Shown one piece after another: positions 34,148-41,564 of a stretch of 64,000 nucleotides of DNA (within the stretch, counting starts at the first letter, position 1; each line of letters opens with the position of its first letter). Source of the DNA: CAYRYU01 sp964428355 (GTDB taxonomy: Bacteria; Muiribacteriota; Ozemobacteria; Ozemobacterales; Ozemobacteraceae); assembly GCA_964428355.1 (NCBI GenBank), contig CAYRYU010000024.1:1-64000 (forward strand), written 5' to 3'. The position numbers were made by a program, and so were the translations under genes. The notes below the pieces were generated by a model. It searched no databases and was not told the DNA's origin. It worked only from the letters and a program-made list of their open reading frames with translations.

Positions 34148-34614
34148 CAGGAAAGCGCCAGGGGGCTTCCGGGATGTCCATGATCGAGATCCTCATCGGG
34201 CTTTTCATATTGGGCCTCGTGATAATCCCCTCGTTCAACGTGATTCTCAGCGACACCCGGTCCGTGAAGGCGACGCGTGACCACGTGTCGGCGGCTTTTC
34301 TTGCACAGAAGATGTTCGAGACCGCCAGGTCGTTCAAGTTCGAACTCCTCGATTCGGAACAGTATTCATCCGAGCCTGACAAACAAAAGAAAACTCTCGA
34401 ATGGATCCTCAAGAACGACACGAATATGAACCAACAGAAGATCAACGGCATATTGTACAAGATCACCAACGTCAATATCGAACCCGTCAAGAACAAGAAT
34501 GCGGTTGACGACCCCTGGTTTCTGGTCCTCTTTTCTTTCGCAATCGAGTATCAAAGTCCGGACGGTCGATCGCACCGTCTCGACCTGGCCACGGGGATAG
34601 CCCAGGAGGAATGA
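34144..34614 (+). CDS. Prepilin-like protein, GspI/PilV-like (triad C)
   Basis: This 156-residue protein overlaps the DUF1343 stop by ATGA. The leader MTGKRQGASG is followed by MSMIEILIGLFILGLVIIPSF: Gly-1, Met+1, Glu+5. Length and the VSAAFLAQKMFETARS stretch after the helix fit GspI/PilV-type minor pilins. It would be processed by prepilin peptidase and placed at the pseudopilus tip with the two following products. Confidence 0.82.
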   Translation: MTGKRQGASGMSMIEILIGLFILGLVIIPSFNVILSDTRSVKATRDHVSAAFLAQKMFETARSFKFELLDSEQYSSEPDKQKKTLEWILKNDTNMNQQKINGILYKITNVNIEPVKNKNAVDDPWFLVLFSFAIEYQSPDGRSHRLDLATGIAQEE

Positions 34615-35273
34615 TGAGAGCGCTCCGCGGTTTCAGTCTGGTGGAGGTTTTGTCCGTCGTGATCATTCTCGTGGTCGTGATGGGCAGCCTTTTCAAAACC
34701 TTCTCCGGTGCCCGGCGCGGGGTGAACGAGGCAATGGAGAACCAGATCGTGAACGATGACCTCCAAAGGCTGGTGGACCGTTTGACCGAGGAGGTCAGGG
34801 AAGCGAACTACATCATCGATGACAACCTTCCAAAGGTCAAGCCCGGCGAGGAGGATTCGATCAACATCCCACCCGACGACGATTACCTCCTGTTCAGCAA
34901 GGTCACCTACGATTTCAAAAAGGATCCCAAGACCCTGACGGCGGACCAGGTAAATTACACGTCGAAACAGATCAAGTACTACCTGGTAAAGGAAGACCCT
35001 GACCAGGCCACGGGTCCGTATATTCTGTTCAGGTCGATGCTTCCGTTCGACGACCTTCGCAAGGCCGTGGAAAGCGAGAAAACGATTTTCCCGGTTATGA
35101 ACGACATTGACCAGCTGCTGTTCTACCGTCTCGAAGAGCCTGATGCGAGACGTTCTGGAAACCTGTACATGAAGGTCGTCCTCTCCCGCCAGGACAAGCC
35201 GGGCGATTCAGCTTCGAAGTACACTTCCTCCATAACCATGAACGTCAAGGAGAGGGGGGCCGAGCCGCAATGA
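34611..35273 (+). CDS. Prepilin-like protein, GspJ/PilW-like (triad C)
   Basis: The start is ATGATG at 34611/34614, overlapping the upstream TGA; 220 residues. The leader MMRALRG is followed by FSLVEVLSVVIILVVVMGSLF: Gly-1, Phe+1, Glu+5. After the helix come LQRLVDRLTEEVREANYI and a strand-rich domain as in GspJ/PilW. Its stop overlaps the start of the 766-residue member by ATGA. Confidence 0.83.
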   Translation: MMRALRGFSLVEVLSVVIILVVVMGSLFKTFSGARRGVNEAMENQIVNDDLQRLVDRLTEEVREANYIIDDNLPKVKPGEEDSINIPPDDDYLLFSKVTYDFKKDPKTLTADQVNYTSKQIKYYLVKEDPDQATGPYILFRSMLPFDDLRKAVESEKTIFPVMNDIDQLLFYRLEEPDARRSGNLYMKVVLSRQDKPGDSASKYTSSITMNVKERGAEPQ

Positions 35274-37570
35274 CCGCGAAAAGGGGTTCCGCGATTCTCG
35301 TCGCGCTGGGGGTCGGATTCGTTCTCCTGATCGTGATCGCGACCCTCCGGAACTTTTCGAGCTATCGGATCCAGACCACCATCCAGGAAAGCCGGAACGT
35401 CAAGGCGCTCGGGATAGCGGAAGCCGGGGTGGCCTTCGCCATGACCGAGCTTTCCCAGTCATTCGATTTCCAGACCCACAAGTCGAAATCCGACCTGACA
35501 TGGGAGGGGGCCGAGACGAACACCCCAACCCTGGAGGCGAAAAGCGGTTTCAATTTCAACGTGACGAGTTCAGGCCGGGGAACCTACTGCGGGACGCTTG
35601 CGGACGGCGAATTCCGTGTCCGATGCGGGCCCATCACTTACGGAGACGACCCGAAACGCTCGACGAACATCGACAAGAGCAAGGCTTACATCCATATCCA
35701 ATCGATGGGCAAGGTCGGGGAGACCATCAAGTGCGTCGACGTGATCGTCCAGCGCAGGTTTCCGGGCCGCGAGTTCCTTCTCTACGACGGGGAGTATCTT
35801 TCGATCGTATACGGTGAACCGGGGGAAACCAACGTCAACAAATTCTCCACCGGGCACCTCTACGGGCACAAAGGTATCGAGATCGGGAAGATCATGCGCG
35901 ACAAGCACCAGACCTGCGCGGAGGGTTCCAACCAGGAGCTTTTCAACATGAACAGCATCATCAGCGGTGATGGCGGAATCTTCCTGTACAACACGATCAA
36001 GGCGAATTTTCGTGCACGGCCCGGCCAGCCCGAGCTCACGGAAGATCTTCCCCGGACGATCGAGTTCCCTCTTTCGGGAACTTATTCCTCTTCCGATGCC
36101 GAGGTTCACGGGGAGATGCCAAAGGAGATCGCGGGCCAGGTGCCCAAGTTCCCCGAGGATCTCCAGAAGAAACTCGAAGGGCGCGTTCTGGACAAGGATG
36201 CCAAGGTCAGCATCATCATCAAGCGGATCCCGTTCGACGATCACCGGAAGGACGCCCAGGACGGAGGAACCTACTTCTCCGAAGCCGAATGCAACGAGGA
36301 ATACAGGGTTCCCGACGGCTGGCCCGACTCTTCGGGAAACGTCGTCAAGGTCAAGAAGATCGATTTCGGGAACGAAATCCATCAGGGCAATTTCACCCTT
36401 CCAGCTGGCTTCAAGGGCGTCATATTCGCGGAAGGAAACCTGGTCATCAAGGGGAATCCCCCAAAGGACCTGAAGATCGTCTCGAACAAGAACGTTTTCA
36501 TGGCAGGGGATTTCAACCAGGCCGGAAACCCCGGCGCAACGGGCGCGGGGCAGAACCCCGAACGCTACGGACTCCCCCAGAACTACGCGGAAAACGCTAT
36601 GAAAAGCGAGGATTACATCCCTGACATCAAGAACAAACTCCTGAACGATGCCAATGTGACGGGGACTGGCTTCCGATACCACAAGGCGGTTTCGGTCATC
36701 GGAAAGGAGCGGGTGGTATACGATTATCGCAGCCCCGTGGACTGTTTCGAGAATGAGCTGTACCCCTTCATGAAATACAAGATTGCCTCCTTCCTCAAGG
36801 ACGAGACAAACGCCCGCAACTCGATACTGATGGTCAGCGGAAACGGCGGGATCGTCGCCTCGGCCACCAACGGAACCGATGTAAGGAATTCGATTGCCTC
36901 ATATTTTCAGGAGTTTCCCCTCCTCGACACTTCCGCCGAGGACGATATCAAGCAGAAGTTCGAGGATGCCCGGAACAACTCGGGATCGAACTTCTTCGAT
37001 GACACGGCTTTCGATGGCCTCTGCAAGGAAACCTGGAAGAGTTACAGCTCCCTTTACCACGGAAAGCGCATGGAGAACGAGGGCAGCTCCGAAAAGGGGA
37101 AGTTCGGGGTTTACAAGCTGCTCGAAAAGCTGAGGGGGGAGTTGATCGATTCCTCCGGCGCGGCAAAGCAGGACAAGCACGATGATTTCCTCTTCTTCCC
37201 GGAAATGACCCAGAACGCGATGTGCATCTCGGCGGGAAAAAGGAACAACGTCTTCTATTCCGGACCCGACTACTCGAAGCGATTCGACGAAATCGGACGG
37301 TCGGAGACCTGTTTTTCGGCCCAGGTCGGGTTGAAGCATTCCAAGATGACGGAGATGGTCCACCGGCTCTACGGGTCCGAGATCCGGCTCGCCATTTTCC
37401 CGAACAAGCCGATCACGGGGCCGACCTACAATCCCCCGACGCGAAGGAAGATCTATGACGAAACCCTTCCACGGCTTGGGGGAGATTACGGCAACAGCGA
37501 TCTTGCCGCTTTCCTGATCCTTACTTGGAAAGACACGCGGGTCACCGCAAAGGAGTTCCAGGAGTTCTGA
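35270..37570 (+). CDS. Oversized GspK/PilX-like prepilin protein, 766 residues (triad C)
   Basis: The short leader MTAKRG is followed by SAILVALGVGFVLLIVIATLRNFSSYRIQ: Gly cleavage residue, no Glu at +5, then ALGIAEAGVAFAMTELSQS as in PilX/GspK. The remaining ~680 residues are far more than in PilX (~200) or GspK (~300) and have no domain I recognise. They include DFNQAGNPGATGAGQNPERY and many Asp/Glu/Lys-rich stretches. A cargo or adhesin domain may be fused to the tip pilin here. That would explain why triad C lacks a separate giant secreted protein. 67 bases separate it from the next gene. Confidence 0.78.
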   Translation: MTAKRGSAILVALGVGFVLLIVIATLRNFSSYRIQTTIQESRNVKALGIAEAGVAFAMTELSQSFDFQTHKSKSDLTWEGAETNTPTLEAKSGFNFNVTSSGRGTYCGTLADGEFRVRCGPITYGDDPKRSTNIDKSKAYIHIQSMGKVGETIKCVDVIVQRRFPGREFLLYDGEYLSIVYGEPGETNVNKFSTGHLYGHKGIEIGKIMRDKHQTCAEGSNQELFNMNSIISGDGGIFLYNTIKANFRARPGQPELTEDLPRTIEFPLSGTYSSSDAEVHGEMPKEIAGQVPKFPEDLQKKLEGRVLDKDAKVSIIIKRIPFDDHRKDAQDGGTYFSEAECNEEYRVPDGWPDSSGNVVKVKKIDFGNEIHQGNFTLPAGFKGVIFAEGNLVIKGNPPKDLKIVSNKNVFMAGDFNQAGNPGATGAGQNPERYGLPQNYAENAMKSEDYIPDIKNKLLNDANVTGTGFRYHKAVSVIGKERVVYDYRSPVDCFENELYPFMKYKIASFLKDETNARNSILMVSGNGGIVASATNGTDVRNSIASYFQEFPLLDTSAEDDIKQKFEDARNNSGSNFFDDTAFDGLCKETWKSYSSLYHGKRMENEGSSEKGKFGVYKLLEKLRGELIDSSGAAKQDKHDDFLFFPEMTQNAMCISAGKRNNVFYSGPDYSKRFDEIGRSETCFSAQVGLKHSKMTEMVHRLYGSEIRLAIFPNKPITGPTYNPPTRRKIYDETLPRLGGDYGNSDLAAFLILTWKDTRVTAKEFQEF

Positions 37571-37637
37571 TCCCTTCCACCGCGATCGGCCCGATGGAAA
37601 ATGAACCAACCTGCCCCCGAACCCTCGGCGGTTCCGG

Positions 37638-39560
37638 GTGCTTTCGCGGGTGGCGGAAACGGACCCAAGGATGACCTTCCCTCTTCATGCCGGAATGCTC
37701 TTCAAACTGCTCTGGTTCCTGCGGGATCCCGCGCCCGATCCACCCGTTTCCTTTCTTGTCGGGTATTTCATGATCTCCCTTGCCCTCGTTCATTTCCATT
37801 TCCTTCTCGTTAAAAGGCTGATCCCATCAAGGTTCCAAACAGGGGTTTCGGCGGTCTCGTGCCTTCTGGCGGGGCTCATGTGCTTTTCCCTCACGGTCTA
37901 CTTCCGGTTTTTCTCGGTGGTGATGCCGGCCGACCTCATGCTTTTCGCGGACCACATCTCGGATGTCAGCTCCAGTATCGAGACCCTGGTCAGCTGGCAG
38001 GACCTGGGATTCCTCTTTCCCGATCTTGTCTGTGTTGCATCGATGCCATTTCCGCGGTTGGCCCTCTTCCTTTCATCGCTTGGGGAAAGGGTCTGGATGC
38101 TTCCGACAAGGTTCCACGCCGGGCTCCTGACCATTTCCCTGTTGATCTGGACCTTCCTTTCGAACCCTCTTGGAGTTCCTTCGTTGCCGGGTTGGGATAC
38201 CGATCCCGTTCTCAGGTTGTCTCCTCCTGTCCATCTTCTCCTCGAGGGCGGGCAGGCGATTCTCCTGAGAGGCGGGTTCATCGCTCCCTCGTTGGAGGAA
38301 CGGGAATCCGTCCGGGGAAAGCTTGTCGAAAGGCAACGATCGAAGAGCTCTCCCGAACTTCCGACTTCCCCAACCAGCCTCAAAGTCCCGAGATTGGCAT
38401 CAGGAACCAACATCCTGATCGTTCAAGTCGAATCCCTGATGTCGTTCGCCCTGACCAGCCGAGTTTTGGATGGGCCAGTAATGCCGTTTATGAGCGGCCT
38501 TTCCAGGGAGTCCCTCTCCCTGCCTTTCTTTTTCTCACAGGTCTTTTTCACCTCAGATTCGGACTTCTCGACCCTGACGTCGCTCTATCCGCTCGTTAAC
38601 CACGTCGTTCACGGTGTCAGCTTCCGAAACGAGTTCCGGACCCTTCCAGGAGTTCTCGCCTCGAGGGGGTACCGTACCGTCTGGGCTTCTCCGGTCCGGA
38701 AAACATTCTGGAACGCCTCGAGGATGAACAAAGCCCTCGGGTTCGAAGAGACATACGGGCAGGAAGACCTTGGAGGCGGTCCGGTGGGGGGGCTCTACCT
38801 CAGCGATTCGGATTTCCTTTCAAAAATGGGAGGGATTCTCGCCGCAGGAAGGTCACCGTTCTTCGCGATGTTGCTCACCTTCAGCTCCCATCATCCCTTC
38901 AAACTGAAGGGAGTCCCCGAAGCGATCCCCGCGGGATCCTTCCCCGCGGAAATGGATTCCGAAACGGTTGACTATCTCAATTCCATGCGAGTCCTCGACG
39001 GTGCAATCGGGAATTTTTTCCAGGAGCTGGAAAAAAGGGGTCTTCTCGAAAATACCCTGATTGTAATCTATGGAGATCATTCGTCGCCCATCCTTTCCAG
39101 GGTTCGGGGGGTCCTGAAAATGTGCCGAGAGCTTCCCCAAAGCCAGACTGTGGGACGATTCCTCGGATCGAGAGTCCCCTGTCTATTCATTCATCGGGGT
39201 CATCTTCCAGCCCAGACCAATCCGAAAATCTGTGGCCAGATCGATCTTGCCCCTTCGATTCTCGACCTCATGGGCGTTCAAGCGCCTTTCGAGTTCCTCG
39301 GTTCGAGTGTTTTTTCCGGAGAGTCAGGTTTCGTCGCCAACAAGTATTTCACCGGAAGGACCGGGGACCAGCTTTTCTGGGGGCGCCACAGCGCGGAGAG
39401 GAGGTTCAGCTTTGTGGCCTCCCTTCCCGAGCTCACTCCCACCGATCCTGATCCGTTGCTGCAATCGATCTTCGACGATATGGAACTTTCGGAGACGATG
39501 ATCACCAGGAATCTCTGCCTGTTCGAGGAAGAAACTGCATCCGGAGCGGGTTCCCCCTGA
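37638..39560 (+). CDS. LtaS-like alkaline-phosphatase/sulfatase-fold membrane transferase
   Basis: From GTG 37638 the product is 640 residues; ATG 37671 is an equally possible start. The N-terminal half has ~5 TM helices. The C-terminal domain begins TNILIVQVESLMSF (metal Glu265), then SQVFFTSDSDFSTLTSLYP with the likely catalytic Thr305, HHPF (His419) and IVIYGDHSS (Asp480/His481). This is the layout of lipoteichoic acid synthase and related phosphoglycerol transferases such as OpgB. In a diderm it is more likely to modify periplasmic glucans, glycolipids or surface polymers with phosphoglycerol or phosphoethanolamine. It follows the triad C operon on the same strand. Confidence 0.82.
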   Translation: MLSRVAETDPRMTFPLHAGMLFKLLWFLRDPAPDPPVSFLVGYFMISLALVHFHFLLVKRLIPSRFQTGVSAVSCLLAGLMCFSLTVYFRFFSVVMPADLMLFADHISDVSSSIETLVSWQDLGFLFPDLVCVASMPFPRLALFLSSLGERVWMLPTRFHAGLLTISLLIWTFLSNPLGVPSLPGWDTDPVLRLSPPVHLLLEGGQAILLRGGFIAPSLEERESVRGKLVERQRSKSSPELPTSPTSLKVPRLASGTNILIVQVESLMSFALTSRVLDGPVMPFMSGLSRESLSLPFFFSQVFFTSDSDFSTLTSLYPLVNHVVHGVSFRNEFRTLPGVLASRGYRTVWASPVRKTFWNASRMNKALGFEETYGQEDLGGGPVGGLYLSDSDFLSKMGGILAAGRSPFFAMLLTFSSHHPFKLKGVPEAIPAGSFPAEMDSETVDYLNSMRVLDGAIGNFFQELEKRGLLENTLIVIYGDHSSPILSRVRGVLKMCRELPQSQTVGRFLGSRVPCLFIHRGHLPAQTNPKICGQIDLAPSILDLMGVQAPFEFLGSSVFSGESGFVANKYFTGRTGDQLFWGRHSAERRFSFVASLPELTPTDPDPLLQSIFDDMELSETMITRNLCLFEEETASGAGSP

Positions 39561-39656
39561 GCTGGCCGGCGGTTCGTTCCGGGGCTCCAACGGATGATCA
39601 CACGAGGGGGGCGGCCGAAGGACCTTCGAATGACGGAATTCGGGGCCTTCGGGATA

Positions 39657-39685
39657 TTGATGGATGCTGGAGTTTATGGTAGTAT
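39657..39685 (+). promoter_or_regulatory. Sigma-70-type promoter before zinc-ribbon/cheR genes
   Basis: TTGATG, 17 bases, TAGTAT. The predicted start near 39692 precedes ATG 39701 by about ten bases. Confidence 0.45.
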
Positions 39686-39700
39686 TGAGCGATTCCAGCC

Positions 39701-39892
39701 ATGAAAGAAGAACGTTGTCCGCTCTGCTTGAGATTCCAGCCATTCGATCTGGAAAACCAGAAGTATTACAAGCTCCAGAACACCGAGCGTCTGGTCTGCC
39801 GGGATTGCGGTCGGGAGATCGATCACCACATGCGCCCGACATGGCAGGTAATCGCTGGAAGGGTTTTTCCAAAAAGTACGCTGCAGCAATAG
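39701..39892 (+). CDS. Zinc-ribbon miniprotein
   Basis: This 63-residue protein has two CxxC knuckles, CPLC (residues 6-9) and CRDC (33-36), 23 residues apart, and a C-terminal tail with His-His and Trp. The pattern is a small zinc ribbon of the kind found in adaptor or nucleic-acid-binding miniproteins. Its promoter-like element directly upstream and its position 46 bases before cheR on the same strand support a real gene, although its ribosome-binding site is weak. Function unknown. Confidence 0.6.
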   Translation: MKEERCPLCLRFQPFDLENQKYYKLQNTERLVCRDCGREIDHHMRPTWQVIAGRVFPKSTLQQ

Positions 39893-39938
39893 ACGGAGGA
39901 GGCTTTTCCTTCTCCACCGCCGATTCCCTGGACGAGGC

Positions 39939-40994
39939 ATGAACCGGAAACTTTCACCGCACGAATACATCCTGGTCCGCGATTTCTTCTCGCGCGAGTT
40001 CGGGCTTTTCTTCGACCCATCAAAGGTTACCTTCCTGGAAAACCGGCTCATGCCGGTCTTTGAGGAAGCGGGCTGCACGGACATGGTTGCCTTCCTTGCG
40101 CGGATCCACTCCGACCCTGACCGTCGGAAGAGGATACTCGATGCCGTAACGACGAACGAGACCTGGTTCTTCCGCCATCCCCGTCACTTCGACATCCTTC
40201 GGGAGCAGGTCCTCAACCAGCTCCTTCGGGAGCGTGCGAAAGCCGGGAACCGCAGGATAGGCATCTGGTCGGCGGGTTGTTCCATCGGCGCGGAAACTTT
40301 TTCCCTCGCGATAACCCTTCGGGAGACGATCAAGAACCCGGCGGACTGGTCCGTGACATTGATTGGAAGCGATATCTCGACTGCCGCTCTCGCCCGCGCC
40401 CGGGAAGGTATCTACTCCGCCGAGGAGCTCAAGCTGCTTTCCAACATGCTCCTTTCGAAATACTTCATTCCGGTTTCCCATGGTTGTTTCCAGGTCAAAC
40501 CGGACTTGATGGCGATGGTGGAGTTCGAAAACCGGAATCTGCTTTCCGACTGGCCCGAACGGTCATTCGACGTGATCTTCTGCCGCAACACCATGATCTA
40601 TTTCCATGAATCCACCAAGGCTGCGCTGACGGAAAGGTTCTTCAAGGCACTTAGCCCCAATGGCGTATTCTTCACCAGTGCCACCGAAACCATCCATTGG
40701 GGAGAGCAGGGTGGTTTCGCGAAGGAGTTCATCCATGGCGAGTACATCTACCGGAAGACCGCCCAGGCCAAGAACTTCGTCCTTTACAAATTCCGTACTC
40801 CCAGCGACCTTCTGAAAGCCCTGAACCTCCTCGTCAAATCCCAGCACGAGTATCATCTCCTCCCCATTCCACAGGCGACCCCGGCTTCACCGAAGAAGGC
40901 GATTTTCATACCCAAAGGTCTCTCGGGAATCGTCGAACGGCTTTTTTCGGAAGCGAGCCTTTCCAGCGCAAGCCGCGAGGAAATCACCCGCTGA
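39939..40994 (+). CDS. cheR: CheR-type chemoreceptor glutamate methyltransferase
   Basis: This 351-residue protein has an N-terminal all-helical CheR_N domain (residues ~5-60), then VTTNETWFFRHPRHFD. The SAM-binding motif IWSAGCSIGAETFSLA is at 109-124, followed by IGSDIS and the family motif FDVIFCRNTMIYF. Such enzymes use S-adenosylmethionine to methylate glutamates on methyl-accepting chemotaxis proteins. The C-terminal ~80 residues extend beyond the catalytic core and lack a recognisable TPR. No receptor, CheA, CheB or CheY operon is in the window, so it may serve a Che-like system elsewhere. Confidence 0.93.
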   Translation: MNRKLSPHEYILVRDFFSREFGLFFDPSKVTFLENRLMPVFEEAGCTDMVAFLARIHSDPDRRKRILDAVTTNETWFFRHPRHFDILREQVLNQLLRERAKAGNRRIGIWSAGCSIGAETFSLAITLRETIKNPADWSVTLIGSDISTAALARAREGIYSAEELKLLSNMLLSKYFIPVSHGCFQVKPDLMAMVEFENRNLLSDWPERSFDVIFCRNTMIYFHESTKAALTERFFKALSPNGVFFTSATETIHWGEQGGFAKEFIHGEYIYRKTAQAKNFVLYKFRTPSDLLKALNLLVKSQHEYHLLPIPQATPASPKKAIFIPKGLSGIVERLFSEASLSSASREEITR

Positions 40995-41092
40995 CCCTGT
41001 CATCCGGTTGTCCGGGCAATCCATAGCCTGTTCCCAGGTTTCGGCGTAAATCCGCAGGTGCATTCTGCCGATAGGTGATTGGGAAAGTATCG

Positions 41093-41551
41093 ATGGCCAA
41101 GATCGACGAAACTCATGTCCGAATCCGGGTCTCTGCTCTTGTCCGGCGCGATGACGGGCGGATCTGCCTTGTCCGACACCGGAAGGATGACCGTCGTTAC
41201 TGGCTTCTGCCGGGTGGTGGCCAGCATGTTTTCGAATCCGTCGAGGACGCTGCCCGTCGCGAGCTCGAGGAGGAAGTCCTGGTCTCGGTTCGCGGCTTCC
41301 GTTTCCTCGGGGCAAGGGAAAGCTGGACCCGGAAGGAGAACAGGCATATCCTTTTCCTTATCCTTGAAGGGTTGTCCCCTGATTTCTCCCGGATGGGAAT
41401 CGGGAAAGATCCCAGGGTCGAAGGGATCGATTTCATGAACGCGGACGAGGTTCGGGGGAAGCCTGTTTATCCCGCCATGGGCGAGGACCTTCTCCGGTTG
41501 TTCCGGGGAGAGAGTATCGAATCTTTCAAAACGCTGGCCTGGGTCCCCTGA
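41093..41551 (+). CDS. Nudix hydrolase
   Basis: ATG 41093 with GGGAAAG upstream gives 152 residues; GTG 41075 is an in-frame alternative. The Nudix box spans residues ~43-64: Gly, five residues, Glu, seven residues, REL-EEE. The consensus Gly near the end of the box is replaced by Leu, while the metal-binding REUxEE core is intact. LLPGGG ahead of the box is typical of NUDIX enzymes acting on nucleoside diphosphate derivatives. Substrate cannot be told from sequence. It ends 13 bases before the TPR gene. Confidence 0.9.
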   Translation: MAKIDETHVRIRVSALVRRDDGRICLVRHRKDDRRYWLLPGGGQHVFESVEDAARRELEEEVLVSVRGFRFLGARESWTRKENRHILFLILEGLSPDFSRMGIGKDPRVEGIDFMNADEVRGKPVYPAMGEDLLRLFRGESIESFKTLAWVP

Positions 41552-41564
41552 TCCGGAGGAAAGA

